A DNA stretch of 36,858 nucleotides. Source: Bacteroidales bacterium UBA5515 (GTDB lineage Bacteria > Bacteroidota > Bacteroidia > Bacteroidales > P3). The translations under genes were made by a program, and so were the position numbers. The stretch covers positions 1 through 36,858 of the forward strand of contig DIOL01000021.1 in the NCBI GenBank assembly GCA_002423895.1, read 5' to 3'. Positions 15,483 to 24,678 of the stretch are shown in pieces (within the stretch, counting starts at the first letter, position 1; every line of letters begins with the position of its first letter). The notes under the pieces were generated by a model. That model searched no databases, had not been told where the DNA came from, and was given only the letters and a program-made list of their open reading frames with translations.

Positions 15483-16377
15483 TTACCATAATCCGGTAAT
15501 GCTAAAAGAGTGTTTGGATGGTTTGAACATCAATCCAAAGGGACATTATGTTGATGTAACTTTTGGTGGTGGTGGACATTCTCGCGCTATTTTGGATTTG
15601 CTGGATGAGGATGGTCGTTTGTATGCTTTTGATAGAGATAATGATGCAAAAAGAAATATAATTGAGGATTCAAGGTTTGTCTTTATTGATGATAATTATT
15701 CTGCACTTAATGATAATCTAAGACTTTATAGAGAATTTGAGATAGATGGTATTTTGGCAGACTTGGGAATTTCTTCTTTCCAAATAGATACTCCTGAGCG
15801 TGGTTTTTCAACTCGTTTTGATGCACCATTGGACTTGAGAATGAATAAAAAGCAAGTTTTAAGTGCTAAGGAAATAATTAATCAATTTGAAAAAGAAGAC
15901 CTTAAAAGAATATTCAAATCTTATGGAGAGCTTACAAATGCCAGTTTGATAGCTAAGAAGATTATTGACCAAAGAGCATTAACTCCTGTTGATACAACCT
16001 TTCAGCTTAAAGATTTACTTATGCCTTTGGCTCCAAAAAATCAAGAGAATAAATTCTTTGCAATGGTTTTTCAAGCCTTAAGAATTGAGGTTAATGATGA
16101 ACTTGGAAGTTTGAAAAAGATGTTGGAGCAAAGTGCTGACCTGCTAAAACCAAATGGGAGATTAGTTGTTATGAGTTACCATTCTTTAGAAGATAGATTA
16201 GTGAAGAACTTTATGAAGTATGGAAATTTTGAAGCTCAACCAATGAAAGATTTCTATGGAAATCTACTTTCTCCATTAGAAATGATAACCAGAAAACCTG
16301 TTGAAGCAAGCTCAGAGGAACAAAACGAAAATCCTCGTTCACGTAGTGCAAAACTAAGAATTGCTGTCAAGAAATGA
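15433..16377 (+). CDS. rsmH: 16S rRNA (cytosine1402-N4)-methyltransferase RsmH
   Basis: A SAM-dependent methyltransferase acting on the ribosomal P site base C1402. Signatures: YHNPVML near the start, the SAM-binding DVTFGGGGHS, ADLGISSFQID, ERGFSTRFDAPLDLRM, FQALRIEVNDEL and the closing NPRSRSAKLR. Start is uncertain: ATG 15433, 15436 or 15448 are all in frame inside mraZ; 15499 would remove the conserved YHxPV segment and is unlikely. The overlap with mraZ (35-50 bp) and the ATGA overlap with the next gene suggest translational coupling. Confidence 0.92.
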   Translation: MMDLIMLKQQKNYLKTDYHNPVMLKECLDGLNINPKGHYVDVTFGGGGHSRAILDLLDEDGRLYAFDRDNDAKRNIIEDSRFVFIDDNYSALNDNLRLYREFEIDGILADLGISSFQIDTPERGFSTRFDAPLDLRMNKKQVLSAKEIINQFEKEDLKRIFKSYGELTNASLIAKKIIDQRALTPVDTTFQLKDLLMPLAPKNQENKFFAMVFQALRIEVNDELGSLKKMLEQSADLLKPNGRLVVMSYHSLEDRLVKNFMKYGNFEAQPMKDFYGNLLSPLEMITRKPVEASSEEQNENPRSRSAKLRIAVKK

Positions 16378-16721
16378 AAAAGAAAAATATTAAAACTAAG
16401 GATTTTATTGATGGAACATTTTTAGTAAAGCAAAGTTTTATTGGCTGGTTGCCAGTTATATTCTTAGTTTTAATTCTTATCATTTTATATATAACAAACA
16501 GATATAATATTGAAAAAACAGCCAAGGAAATTGATAAGTTGGAAACAGAGATAGAGTATTTGCAAAAGAAACATTCCGAACAGAAGGGATTGTATCAAAA
16601 GCAAACTCAAATGTTAGAATTGGAAAAGGTTTTAGCAGAAAAAGGTATTAAGGTAAGCAAGCAAGAACAAAAGCAAATTATTCTAATTCCTGAAAATTCA
16701 AATAACAAAAAAGAAGACTAA
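16374..16721 (+). CDS. ftsL: FtsL-like cell division protein
   Basis: A 115-residue bitopic membrane protein: cytoplasmic N-terminus (about 1-23), one transmembrane segment (about 24-42, WLPVIFLVLILIILYI), then a coiled coil (about 47-90) rich in Glu, Lys and Gln with heptad Leu/Ile. Size, topology and position between rsmH and ftsI fit the Bacteroidota FtsL-like family, which forms a complex with FtsQ and a FtsB partner to activate septal peptidoglycan synthesis. Its ATG overlaps the rsmH stop (ATGA). Confidence 0.85.
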   Translation: MKKKNIKTKDFIDGTFLVKQSFIGWLPVIFLVLILIILYITNRYNIEKTAKEIDKLETEIEYLQKKHSEQKGLYQKQTQMLELEKVLAEKGIKVSKQEQKQIILIPENSNNKKED

Positions 16722-16743
16722 TAACAGTTAGGTGTAAATAGAA

Positions 16744-18924
16744 ATGGAAGGCGATAAAAAAGATATAATGTTTAGATTCTTTTGGGTATATGTAATTATA
16801 CTCATAGGATTTCTATGCGTTTTAGGTAGAATCGCCTATATACAAATTGTTGAAGGTAGTTTTTGGAAGAAACTTGCAGAAGATAGATATGTGGAATTGC
16901 GTCCAGTTAAGGCAAAAAGAGGAAGCATTTACAGCATTGATTCCGATAGTGGAGAGTTGTTAATGGTAGCAACAGACGTTCCTAAATATGATGTTTATAT
17001 TGATTTAGGATATACTTATGTGTCTGATCCTAAAACAAAAGAAAAGAAAAGAGAAAGAGTTATTGCTGATAGTATTTACAAAAAGGATATGCCTTTGCTT
17101 TGTGAAAATATGGCAAAATTATTCTATGGACAAAAGGATTCTAAAACCAAAAATGAGTATAGAGAGTATCTGAACAAGTTTAGAAGAATGGAAAAGGGAA
17201 ATCGCTATGTTCTTCTTCAAAAAAATATTACTCTTGAGCAATGGGAAAAGTTCCGTAAATTTCCTTTAATTTCTAAAGAGAAAGTTAGAAAATCAAAATC
17301 AACAGGAAAGATAGTTCACTCAGGAAAGTTCTTCCTTACTAACTATATAAATGTTGTAGAAAGAAATGTTAGATATTATCCTTATTATCCAATGGCTCGT
17401 CGTACAATTGGAGTCCCTGTTTCTGGGTGTGATACTTGTTATGATGGAATAGACGGATATTATTCAAAATTTTTAGCAGGAGAAACTGGAGTAAGAAAAG
17501 AAAAGAAAATAAATCCAGGCATTTGGATACCAGTTGATGATAATGAACAGATTAAAGCAATTGATGGACAGGATATAGTAACAACAATTGATGTGCGTTT
17601 GCAAGAATTGGCAGAAAACAGTTTGAGAAAATGTTTGGATTCAAATGATGCACAAAGTGGTTGTGTAATTCTTATGGAAGTAAAGACAGGTTATGTTCGC
17701 GCAATTGCTTCACTTCAAAAGAATAAAGATGGAGAGTATACTGAAAATTCAAATATTGCAATAAGTAGTTATTTTGAGCCGGGCTCAACTTTTAAGACAA
17801 TTAGTGCAATGCTATATTTAGATAAGGGATTGATAGATTCAAGTTCTGTTGTCCCAACTTTTGAAAAGCGATTCCCTGGAGCAAGAACAGATATCAGAGA
17901 TGTGGGTAAGATAAATCATGGTAGAGTTAGTTTTGCAAGAGCAATGGAAATGTCTTCCAATGTTGGTTTAAGCCAAGTTGTTTATGATAATTATATTTCT
18001 AAAGGGAAAAGAACACAGTTTGGAAAAGACTTGATGGATTATTTCTACTACGACAGGTTGAATATGGATATTAAAATAGAAGAACCTAAACCATACATTA
18101 ATCAAAAAGGAACTTCTGTTGATGATATTCTTCGTCTAAGTTTTGGATATGTTACTGTAATGACTCCAATGCAATTACTTACTTTCTATAATGGAATTGC
18201 AAATAATGGAGTAATGGTTAAGCCAATGTTTGTTTCTCATGTTTTGAAAGATGGTCAAACAGTAAAGACTTTTAAGCCTATTGTTATCAAAGAAAAGATG
18301 TGTAAGAAAGAAACATTAGATGTCTTACAAGATATATTAAAGCGAGTTGTTGAGAAAGGAACAGGTAAGAGACTTTCAAAAACATCTTATGGAATAGCAG
18401 GTAAAACAGGTACAGCAGAAATTGGGTACAGTAAAAGAGGAATTGTTGCAATTCAACATAGGGCTTCCTTTGCAGGATATTTCCCAACAGAAGATCCTCA
18501 ATATTCTTGTATAGTTGTTGTATCAGAACCTCAAAAAAATGCAACTCATGGAGGAGATTTGGCTGCACCTGTATTTAGAGACCTTTCAGATAGAGTTGTG
18601 GGAACAAGAATTACATATAACCAAAAATCTTCCACATTACAAAAACAAGCTCCTACTTACTTAAAAGGAAATATTGAAAACTACAATAAATTCTGTCAAA
18701 ATATAGGTTTGAAGAATAATAAGATAGAATCAAATTGGAATCCAAATAAAGAAACAATGACTATTCCAAATGTGGTTGGAATGACTATTCGTGATGCTAA
18801 GTATTTGTTAGAAAAACGAGGTTTAAAAGTAACTTTTGAAGGAAAAGGAAAGGTTGTCAGTCAGTCAATTGCTTCTGGCAGTGGTTTTAGAAAAGGTAAT
18901 AAAATACATCTTAACTTGAATTAG
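16744..18924 (+). CDS. ftsI: Septal peptidoglycan transpeptidase FtsI (PBP3) with C-terminal PASTA domain
   Basis: A 726-residue class B penicillin-binding protein. One N-terminal transmembrane helix (about 12-34), a pedestal domain with RPVKAKRGSIYS, and a transpeptidase domain with the serine acyl-enzyme motif STFK (Ser348, Lys351), SSN (404-406) and KTG (554-556). A PASTA domain closes the protein (NVVGMTIRDAKYLLEKRGL). Crosslinks septal peptidoglycan in the periplasm with FtsW as polymerase. The gene is 22 bp after ftsL and 3 bp before murE. The PASTA addition is common in Bacteroidota. Confidence 0.94.
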   Translation: MEGDKKDIMFRFFWVYVIILIGFLCVLGRIAYIQIVEGSFWKKLAEDRYVELRPVKAKRGSIYSIDSDSGELLMVATDVPKYDVYIDLGYTYVSDPKTKEKKRERVIADSIYKKDMPLLCENMAKLFYGQKDSKTKNEYREYLNKFRRMEKGNRYVLLQKNITLEQWEKFRKFPLISKEKVRKSKSTGKIVHSGKFFLTNYINVVERNVRYYPYYPMARRTIGVPVSGCDTCYDGIDGYYSKFLAGETGVRKEKKINPGIWIPVDDNEQIKAIDGQDIVTTIDVRLQELAENSLRKCLDSNDAQSGCVILMEVKTGYVRAIASLQKNKDGEYTENSNIAISSYFEPGSTFKTISAMLYLDKGLIDSSSVVPTFEKRFPGARTDIRDVGKINHGRVSFARAMEMSSNVGLSQVVYDNYISKGKRTQFGKDLMDYFYYDRLNMDIKIEEPKPYINQKGTSVDDILRLSFGYVTVMTPMQLLTFYNGIANNGVMVKPMFVSHVLKDGQTVKTFKPIVIKEKMCKKETLDVLQDILKRVVEKGTGKRLSKTSYGIAGKTGTAEIGYSKRGIVAIQHRASFAGYFPTEDPQYSCIVVVSEPQKNATHGGDLAAPVFRDLSDRVVGTRITYNQKSSTLQKQAPTYLKGNIENYNKFCQNIGLKNNKIESNWNPNKETMTIPNVVGMTIRDAKYLLEKRGLKVTFEGKGKVVSQSIASGSGFRKGNKIHLNLN

Positions 18925-18927
18925 ATA

Positions 18928-20367
18928 ATGAAAGAGTATAAAGAAATATTTGATTTAATTAAGTCCAATAAGGTTAAAGGAATTTGTTTTGACTCAAGAG
19001 AGGTTCAAGAAGGGTTTCTTTTTATTGCTCAAAAGGGTACAAATGTTGATGGACATAAATTTATTAAAACTGCAATTTCAAAAGGTGCAAAATATGTAGT
19101 TTGTGAATTTATTCCAGAAGAAGTACAGGAATTATCTCAAAAGAATAATGAAATATTGTTTTTTGTTGTAAAGAATAGCAGCAAAGCATTAGGATATATT
19201 GCTTCTGAATATTATGACAACCCTTCAAAAAAACTTAAGATTGTAGGAATAACAGGAACAAATGGCAAAACTACAACTGTAACACTTTTGCATAATTTAT
19301 TTATGCTTTCAGGTTATAAAGTAGGTTTGGTTTCTACAATTGTAAACAAGATAAACAATAGAGAAATAAAAGCTACTCACACAACTCCTGATGCTATAGA
19401 ATTGAACAAATTATTCAATCAAATGGTTGTTGAAGGATGTGAATTTGTTTTTATGGAAGTAAGTTCTCACGCAATTGTTCAAAACAGAATTGCTGGAGTT
19501 AATTTTGAAGGAGGAATTTTCTCAAATATCACTCATGACCACTTAGATTTCCATAAAACTTTTGCTTCATACATTAAAGCTAAAAAAGCTTTCTTTGATA
19601 ATCTTTCAGAAAAAGCATTTGCTCTAACTAATGTTGATGACCAAAATGGAATGGTTATGCTTCAAAACACTAAAGCAAAGAAATACACATATAGTTTAAA
19701 GACTATTGCTGACTTTCATGCAATTGTTTTGGAAAATGATTTTGAAGCACAACTTCTAAATATTGAAGGAGTTGAATTATGGACTAAACTGATTGGACAG
19801 TTTAATGCTTATAATGTTTTAGTTATTTATTCAACAGCCATTCTTTTAGGTTTAAAAAAAGATGAGGTTTTAAAAGTTCTTAGTCAATTGGAGCCAGCTC
19901 AAGGTAGATTTGATGCTGTTTCAACATCAAAAGGTACAAAAGCTATTATTGATTACGCTCATACTCCTGATGCTTTAATCAATGTAATAAAAACTATTAA
20001 CCAAATAAGACAATCAAATGGAAGATTGATAACTGTTGTAGGTTGTGGAGGAGATAGAGATAAAACTAAAAGACCTATTATGGCAAAAATTGCTGCAGAA
20101 AACTCCGATACATTAATACTTACAAGTGATAATCCAAGAACAGAAGAGCCTGAAGAAATATTAAAAGATATGCAATCAGGACTCGATATAATTACAGAAA
20201 AGAAAAGTTTCACAATTGTAAATCGTCATGATGCAATCAAGTTGGCTTGTCAATTAGCAAATAAGGAAGATGTTATTCTTGTTGCAGGAAAGGGACATGA
20301 AACTTATCAAGAAGTAAATGGAGTTAGACATCATTTTGATGATAAAGAAGAAGTATTGAAATATTAG
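18928..20367 (+). CDS. murE: UDP-MurNAc-L-Ala-D-Glu:2,6-diaminopimelate ligase MurE
   Basis: A 479-residue Mur ligase that adds the third stem residue. ATP-binding loop GTNGKTT (110-116), the central MEVSSHA and THDHLDFH strings, a YAHTPDAL string in the C-terminal domain, and the substrate-selecting DNPR near residue 402, which is the meso-diaminopimelate form (Lys-adding enzymes differ there). So the peptidoglycan is predicted to be DAP-type. It is an intact three-domain Mur ligase, in contrast to the neighbour at the murD position. Confidence 0.94.
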   Translation: MKEYKEIFDLIKSNKVKGICFDSREVQEGFLFIAQKGTNVDGHKFIKTAISKGAKYVVCEFIPEEVQELSQKNNEILFFVVKNSSKALGYIASEYYDNPSKKLKIVGITGTNGKTTTVTLLHNLFMLSGYKVGLVSTIVNKINNREIKATHTTPDAIELNKLFNQMVVEGCEFVFMEVSSHAIVQNRIAGVNFEGGIFSNITHDHLDFHKTFASYIKAKKAFFDNLSEKAFALTNVDDQNGMVMLQNTKAKKYTYSLKTIADFHAIVLENDFEAQLLNIEGVELWTKLIGQFNAYNVLVIYSTAILLGLKKDEVLKVLSQLEPAQGRFDAVSTSKGTKAIIDYAHTPDALINVIKTINQIRQSNGRLITVVGCGGDRDKTKRPIMAKIAAENSDTLILTSDNPRTEEPEEILKDMQSGLDIITEKKSFTIVNRHDAIKLACQLANKEDVILVAGKGHETYQEVNGVRHHFDDKEEVLKY

Positions 20368-20390
20368 TTATAAATAATAAATATAAGATT

Positions 20391-21644
20391 ATGTTATATC
20401 ACTTATTTACATGGTTAGATTTAGAATTTGGAGTTCCTGGAGCAGGTGCTTTTCATTATATTTCATTTCGTGCCGCAATGGCTGTAATAACATCATTGTT
20501 TATTACAATTATTTATGGTAAAAGAATTATTGGTTTTCTTAAAAGAAAGCAAATAGGGGAATCTATTCGTGAACTTGGGCTGGAGGGTCAAAAGGAGAAG
20601 GAAGGAACTCCTACAATGGGAGGTATAATTATTTTAGCCGCAATTATTATTCCAACTCTTCTATTTGCTCGATTAGACAATATTTATATTATAATTATGC
20701 TCCTTACAACCATTTGGCTTGGCTTTATTGGATTTTTGGATGATTATATTAAGGTTTTTAAACACGATAAAAAAGGATTAAAAGGAAAATTTAAGATTAT
20801 AGGTCAAGTAATCTTGGGAATTGTTGTTGGAGCAATGATTTATTTCCATCCAGATATTACAATTAAGGAAAAGACTGAAGTTGAAAAATATGCATTAGAG
20901 CATAATATTCAAAATGAAACAAAATATCAAAAAGCAAAATTGGAATTCTCTAAGGAGGCTAAGCAATCTACCAAAACTACTATTCCTTTTGTAAAGAATA
21001 ATGAATTTGATTACGCTTATCTTATGAAATGGATTGGCGATGATTATAGAAATTGGGCTTGGATTATATTTATTCCAATTGTAATTTTTATTATTACTGC
21101 AGTTTCAAATGCTGCTAATCTTACAGATGGTATAGATGGTCTTGCCACAGGGGTTTCAGCTATTGTTGGAGCAACTCTGGGTATACTGGCATGGATTTCG
21201 GGAAATATAATTTTTGCAAATTATTTGAATATTATGTTTATCCCAAATGCAGGAGAGTTAACAATTTTTATTAGTGCATTTGTTGGAGCAACGGCAGGTT
21301 TCTTATGGTATAACACCTATCCTGCTCAAATATTTATGGGAGATACTGGATCATTGGCTTTGGGAGGAATTATTGCTGTATTAGCAATATTGATTCGAAA
21401 AGAATTACTTATTCCAATTCTTTGTGGAGTATTCTTTGCTGAAAGTATTTCTGTAATTATCCAAGTTACATATTTTAAAATAACCAAACGTAAATATGGT
21501 GAGGGGAGAAGAGTATTCCTTATGGCTCCATTACACCACCACTACCAGAAAAAAGGATATGCAGAACCAAAAATTGTTACAAGATTTATTTTAATCACAA
21601 TAATATTAGCAGTAGTCTCAATAATAACTCTTAAACTTAGATAA
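20391..21644 (+). CDS. mraY: Phospho-MurNAc-pentapeptide transferase MraY
   Basis: A 417-residue polytopic inner membrane enzyme that makes lipid I from UDP-MurNAc-pentapeptide and undecaprenyl phosphate. Family strings: EGTPTMGG, FLDDYIK (catalytic Asp pair), NLTDGIDGLATG, MGDTGSLALGG and APLHHHYQKKG. A hydrophilic insertion at about residues 160-205 (VEKYALEHN... to FDYAYLMKW) between two membrane helices accounts for the length over the ~360 of E. coli and is usual in Bacteroidota. Its stop is 2 bp before the MurD-like ORF. Confidence 0.95.
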   Translation: MLYHLFTWLDLEFGVPGAGAFHYISFRAAMAVITSLFITIIYGKRIIGFLKRKQIGESIRELGLEGQKEKEGTPTMGGIIILAAIIIPTLLFARLDNIYIIIMLLTTIWLGFIGFLDDYIKVFKHDKKGLKGKFKIIGQVILGIVVGAMIYFHPDITIKEKTEVEKYALEHNIQNETKYQKAKLEFSKEAKQSTKTTIPFVKNNEFDYAYLMKWIGDDYRNWAWIIFIPIVIFIITAVSNAANLTDGIDGLATGVSAIVGATLGILAWISGNIIFANYLNIMFIPNAGELTIFISAFVGATAGFLWYNTYPAQIFMGDTGSLALGGIIAVLAILIRKELLIPILCGVFFAESISVIIQVTYFKITKRKYGEGRRVFLMAPLHHHYQKKGYAEPKIVTRFILITIILAVVSIITLKLR

Positions 21645-21646
21645 AC

Positions 21647-22183
21647 ATGACAATAGATTTATTAGCAAAACAAGGAGCAAAGAAAGTTTATACTAATCTT
21701 GCAGGAAGAACATATGAAGATATTTTGTTTAAGAGAAAGGAAATGCAGAATCAGTTTTCTCCTCAAATTGAACAAGAACATCAAAGAGAAGTTGTTGCTA
21801 AGATAAAAGATGTAAAGTATATTAATGATGCATTTTCAATTAATTCAAACATTACCTGGTTTACAATGGAACAGATTTCAAGTAGAATTGTTTGGATTGT
21901 GGAAAATGATGATGTTGAGCAGAATTATGATGGGTTAATCAGTACATGTAGAGAAAAGGTTGTGGCTCTAATTTGTTATGGAAAGCATATTGAAATGCTT
22001 AAAAAGACTTTTCAAGGAATAGTTCCTTCTATTCTTCCTGTAAATAATATTAATGATGCAGTAATTTTAGCAAGTGCTGTTGCTCAGGAGAATGATGTTG
22101 TTCTTTTTTCTCCTGCAAATGGTAGTCAGGAAGATATAGAGAAAAGAGGACTTGAATTTCGTAGGGCAGTTAATAATTTATAA
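21647..22183 (+). CDS. MurD-like protein: isolated, degenerate C-terminal domain at the murD position
   Basis: A 178-residue ORF where murD (about 440-450 residues) stands in related clusters. From about residue 38 it aligns with the end of MurD: EHQREVVAKI (44-53) matches the linker EHRxExV; VKYIND (56-61) matches VxFVND; then the Rossmann-like C-terminal domain to SPANGS and KRGLEFRRAV. The whole N-terminal UDP-binding and central ATP-binding domains (GTNGKT loop) are absent. Key MurD residues are changed: NDSKATN is NDAFSIN, so the Lys and Thr that hold D-Glu/ADP are lost; the GGxDKxxD Lys aligns with Val; the SFDxF Phe segment is shortened. It cannot be a working MurD ligase by itself. 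Yet it is open, in frame, and 2 bp and 7 bp from its neighbours, so it seems retained. Function unknown; a regulatory or structural role in the Mur pathway is speculation. The first ~37 residues are of unclear origin. Confidence 0.75.
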   Translation: MTIDLLAKQGAKKVYTNLAGRTYEDILFKRKEMQNQFSPQIEQEHQREVVAKIKDVKYINDAFSINSNITWFTMEQISSRIVWIVENDDVEQNYDGLISTCREKVVALICYGKHIEMLKKTFQGIVPSILPVNNINDAVILASAVAQENDVVLFSPANGSQEDIEKRGLEFRRAVNNL

Positions 22184-22190
22184 AAACTAA

Positions 22191-23456
22191 ATGCATAGTA
22201 TGCAGAAAAGCAAGTTTAAAATAAAAGTAAAAGGAGATAAAGTTATTTGGATGGTATTTCTTTTGCTGATAATTATTTCAGCAATGGAGGTTTATAGTAC
22301 TATCGGAAAAACTGTTTATGAACGTCAAGGGGGCTCTCCAATTATGATGTTTGCTAAACATATCTTTATTCTTTTCTTAGGAACTTGTGTTATGTATGCT
22401 GTTCACCATATTAAATATACTTATTTCTCTCGATTTGCCAAAATTGGTTTATATGTTTCTTTCATTCTTCTAACCCTGACTCTAATTTTAGGTTCTGTTG
22501 GAGATAAGGCTGCAGCTCGTTGGTTAACCATTCCTCTTATAGGTCAGTTTCAACCTTCAGAAATTGTTAAGATTATACTTATAATTTATGTTGCAAGAGT
22601 ATTAGCTCTATATCAAGATAATATTAAGTCAATGGAAGTATTTAAGAAATTAATGATTCCTATTTGCATAATTTGTGTTTTGATTTTCCCAGAAAACTTT
22701 TCTACTGCAACTATTCTCTTCTTGATCTGCTTCTTTATGATGTATATTGGAAGAATTAATAATAAGTATTTAATTTTGATAGTGATTGTTGGTATTATTG
22801 CTGTTATTTCAGTCTTTGCTATATTAAAAGCTAACCCTGACTTGCTTTCTCGTGGAGGAACATGGGTGAATAGAATTGAAGAATATTTAAGCGATGATAA
22901 AACTGCAATAACTCAATCCAATCAAGCTGAAATGGCAATAGCAACAGGAGGATTCTTTGGTAAATTCTTAGGTCATACAACTCAAGCAAGATTTTTAAGT
23001 GAAAGTCATAATGACTTTATTTATGCAATTATAATAGAAGAAGGAGGAATGCTATTGGGTATAGTAATCATTGCTCTTTATTTAATTCTACTGTATAGAG
23101 GAATACAAGTTGCTCGACGCTCAAAAGGTTATTTTGGAGCTTTTTGTGCAATTGGATTAATAATAATGATTGTATTTCAAGCAATGATTAATATGTTTGT
23201 TGCAACTGGTATAACGCCAGTTACAGGACAAACTCTTCCTTTTGTTAGTTATGGAGGAACTTCGTTTTTGTTCAGTTGCATAGCCTTGGGGATAGTTTTG
23301 AGTATTAGTGCAAGTGCAAATAAGGATCAAGCTAAAGAAAAATTGGAAAAAGATATAACAGAAGAAGATTCTGTTGATTTAACCTCAGAAGAAAATAAAA
23401 GCAAAGAAGAAAATCAATCAGAAAATAATATTGAAACAAAAGAACAGAACAATTAA
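22191..23456 (+). CDS. ftsW: Septal peptidoglycan glycosyltransferase FtsW (SEDS family)
   Basis: A 421-residue SEDS protein with about ten membrane helices. Family strings: AARWLTIPLIGQFQPSE, the ATGGFFGKFLG loop, SHNDFIYAIIIEE (the conserved Asp of the periplasmic loop) and PFVSYGGTSF. It polymerises lipid II at the septum as partner of FtsI. The last ~45 residues are a hydrophilic Glu/Lys/Asn tail in the cytoplasm. ATG 22191 is used; ATG 22200 is an equal alternative. It starts 7 bp after the MurD-like ORF. Confidence 0.94.
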   Translation: MHSMQKSKFKIKVKGDKVIWMVFLLLIIISAMEVYSTIGKTVYERQGGSPIMMFAKHIFILFLGTCVMYAVHHIKYTYFSRFAKIGLYVSFILLTLTLILGSVGDKAAARWLTIPLIGQFQPSEIVKIILIIYVARVLALYQDNIKSMEVFKKLMIPICIICVLIFPENFSTATILFLICFFMMYIGRINNKYLILIVIVGIIAVISVFAILKANPDLLSRGGTWVNRIEEYLSDDKTAITQSNQAEMAIATGGFFGKFLGHTTQARFLSESHNDFIYAIIIEEGGMLLGIVIIALYLILLYRGIQVARRSKGYFGAFCAIGLIIMIVFQAMINMFVATGITPVTGQTLPFVSYGGTSFLFSCIALGIVLSISASANKDQAKEKLEKDITEEDSVDLTSEENKSKEENQSENNIETKEQNN

Positions 23457-23468
23457 AATAAATACGAT

Positions 23469-24563
23469 ATGAAAGCAATAATAAGTGGAGGTGGAACTGG
23501 TGGACATATATTTCCTGCAATAGCAATTGCAAATGCAATTAAGGAAAAGTATCCAGAAGCTGATATTCTTTTTGTTGGAGCAAAAGGGAGAATGGAGATG
23601 GAGAAAGTTCCTCAAGCAGGTTATAAGATTGAAGGTTTGTGGATAAGTGGTTTGCAAAGAAGACTTACTTGGAAAAACTTGTCATTTCCATTTAAAGTTA
23701 TTTCAAGCACTATTAAAGCAAGAAAGATAATTAAGAGATTTAAACCGGATATTGTAATTGGTGTTGGAGGTTTTGCTTCAGGACCTACTCTTGAGGCTGC
23801 ATCTAAACTTGGTATTCCAACTCTTATTCAGGAACAAAACTCTTACCCCGGAATAACTAACAAACTTTTAGCAAAAAAAGTTTCAAAGATATGTGTTGCT
23901 TATGATAATATGACTCGTTGGTTTGAAGAAAAGAAGATTTGTTTTACTGGAAATCCAGTTCGTCAAAACATTATAGATATTAAGGATAAGAAAGAATTAG
24001 CTTTAAAACATTTTGGGTTGAATGAAAATCAGAAAACTGTGTTAGCAGTTGGCGGTAGTTTAGGTGCTTTGACAATAAATGAAAGTATTGCACAAGGATT
24101 GAAGTATTTTGTTGATAATAATATTCAAGTAATTTGGCAAACTGGTAAAAGCTATTTTGAAAAAGCAAAACAAGAAGCAACTAAATACAACTCTAATAAT
24201 ATTAAGGTATTTGAATTTATATATGAGATGGATTTAGCATATAGTGTTGCAGATGTTATTGTTTCAAGAGCTGGAGCTATTGCCATTAGTGAGCTTTGTG
24301 TTATTGGGAAACCAACAATTTTAGTTCCAAGTCCAAATGTTGCAGAAGATCACCAAACTAAAAATGCTATGGCTTTAGTCGAAAAGAATGCTGCATTATT
24401 GGTTAAAGATTCAATGTCAAGAGAAATATTGGTTAATGAGATAGATGTATTAATTAAGAATACTGATAAACAATTAGAATTGAGTAAAAACATTCTTAAC
24501 TTGGGAGTTAAAGATGCTGATAAAAGGATACTTTCAATTGTAGAAGAGTTAATTAAGAAATAA
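23469..24563 (+). CDS. murG: UDP-GlcNAc:lipid I N-acetylglucosaminyltransferase MurG
   Basis: A 364-residue GT-B glycosyltransferase acting on the inner face of the cytoplasmic membrane to make lipid II. N-terminal GGGTGGHIFPAIAIA loop (about 7-21), HxxExN equivalent LIQEQNSYPG, the second G loop AVGGSLGA, and the UDP-GlcNAc-binding segment SRAGAIAISEL with PSPNVAEDHQTKNA. Twelve bp after ftsW; the 115-bp gap to murC is one of the two widest inside the cluster (the other precedes ftsZ) and contains a repeat array. Confidence 0.94.
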   Translation: MKAIISGGGTGGHIFPAIAIANAIKEKYPEADILFVGAKGRMEMEKVPQAGYKIEGLWISGLQRRLTWKNLSFPFKVISSTIKARKIIKRFKPDIVIGVGGFASGPTLEAASKLGIPTLIQEQNSYPGITNKLLAKKVSKICVAYDNMTRWFEEKKICFTGNPVRQNIIDIKDKKELALKHFGLNENQKTVLAVGGSLGALTINESIAQGLKYFVDNNIQVIWQTGKSYFEKAKQEATKYNSNNIKVFEFIYEMDLAYSVADVIVSRAGAIAISELCVIGKPTILVPSPNVAEDHQTKNAMALVEKNAALLVKDSMSREILVNEIDVLIKNTDKQLELSKNILNLGVKDADKRILSIVEELIKK

Positions 24564-24582
24564 AGCTTAGATAATAAAAATT

Positions 24583-24663
24583 AAGTGCCGACTTTTTTGA
24601 AAAAGTCGCCTTATATTTTGAAAAAGATGCCGTTTTTTTTAGAAAAGAAGGAGTTTATTTTAA
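24583..24663. repeat. Degenerate 21-22-bp tandem array between murG and murC
   Basis: Units beginning at 24600 (AAAAAGTCGCC...), 24621 (AAAAAGATGCC...) and 24643 (AAAAGAAGGAG...) repeat the order A-run, short mixed core, T-run, with a partial unit before them at 24583. GACTTTTT (24590-24597) and AAAAAGTC (24600-24607) form an 8-bp stem with a 2-nt centre. Sequence is unrelated to the arrays near 14600 and 30300, but the period is alike. Confidence 0.6.
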
Positions 24664-24678
24664 AAGAAGATTGAAGAA

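Noticed and set aside
15499..15501. ATG 15499 as start of rsmH to avoid overlap with mraZ
   Set aside because: It would remove the conserved YHxPV segment that precedes it in the family.
21647..22183. murD broken by a single frameshift
   Set aside because: mraY ends 2 bp before the ORF, so the missing ~270 residues are not present in another frame; the change is a deletion or an independent domain, not a simple frameshift.
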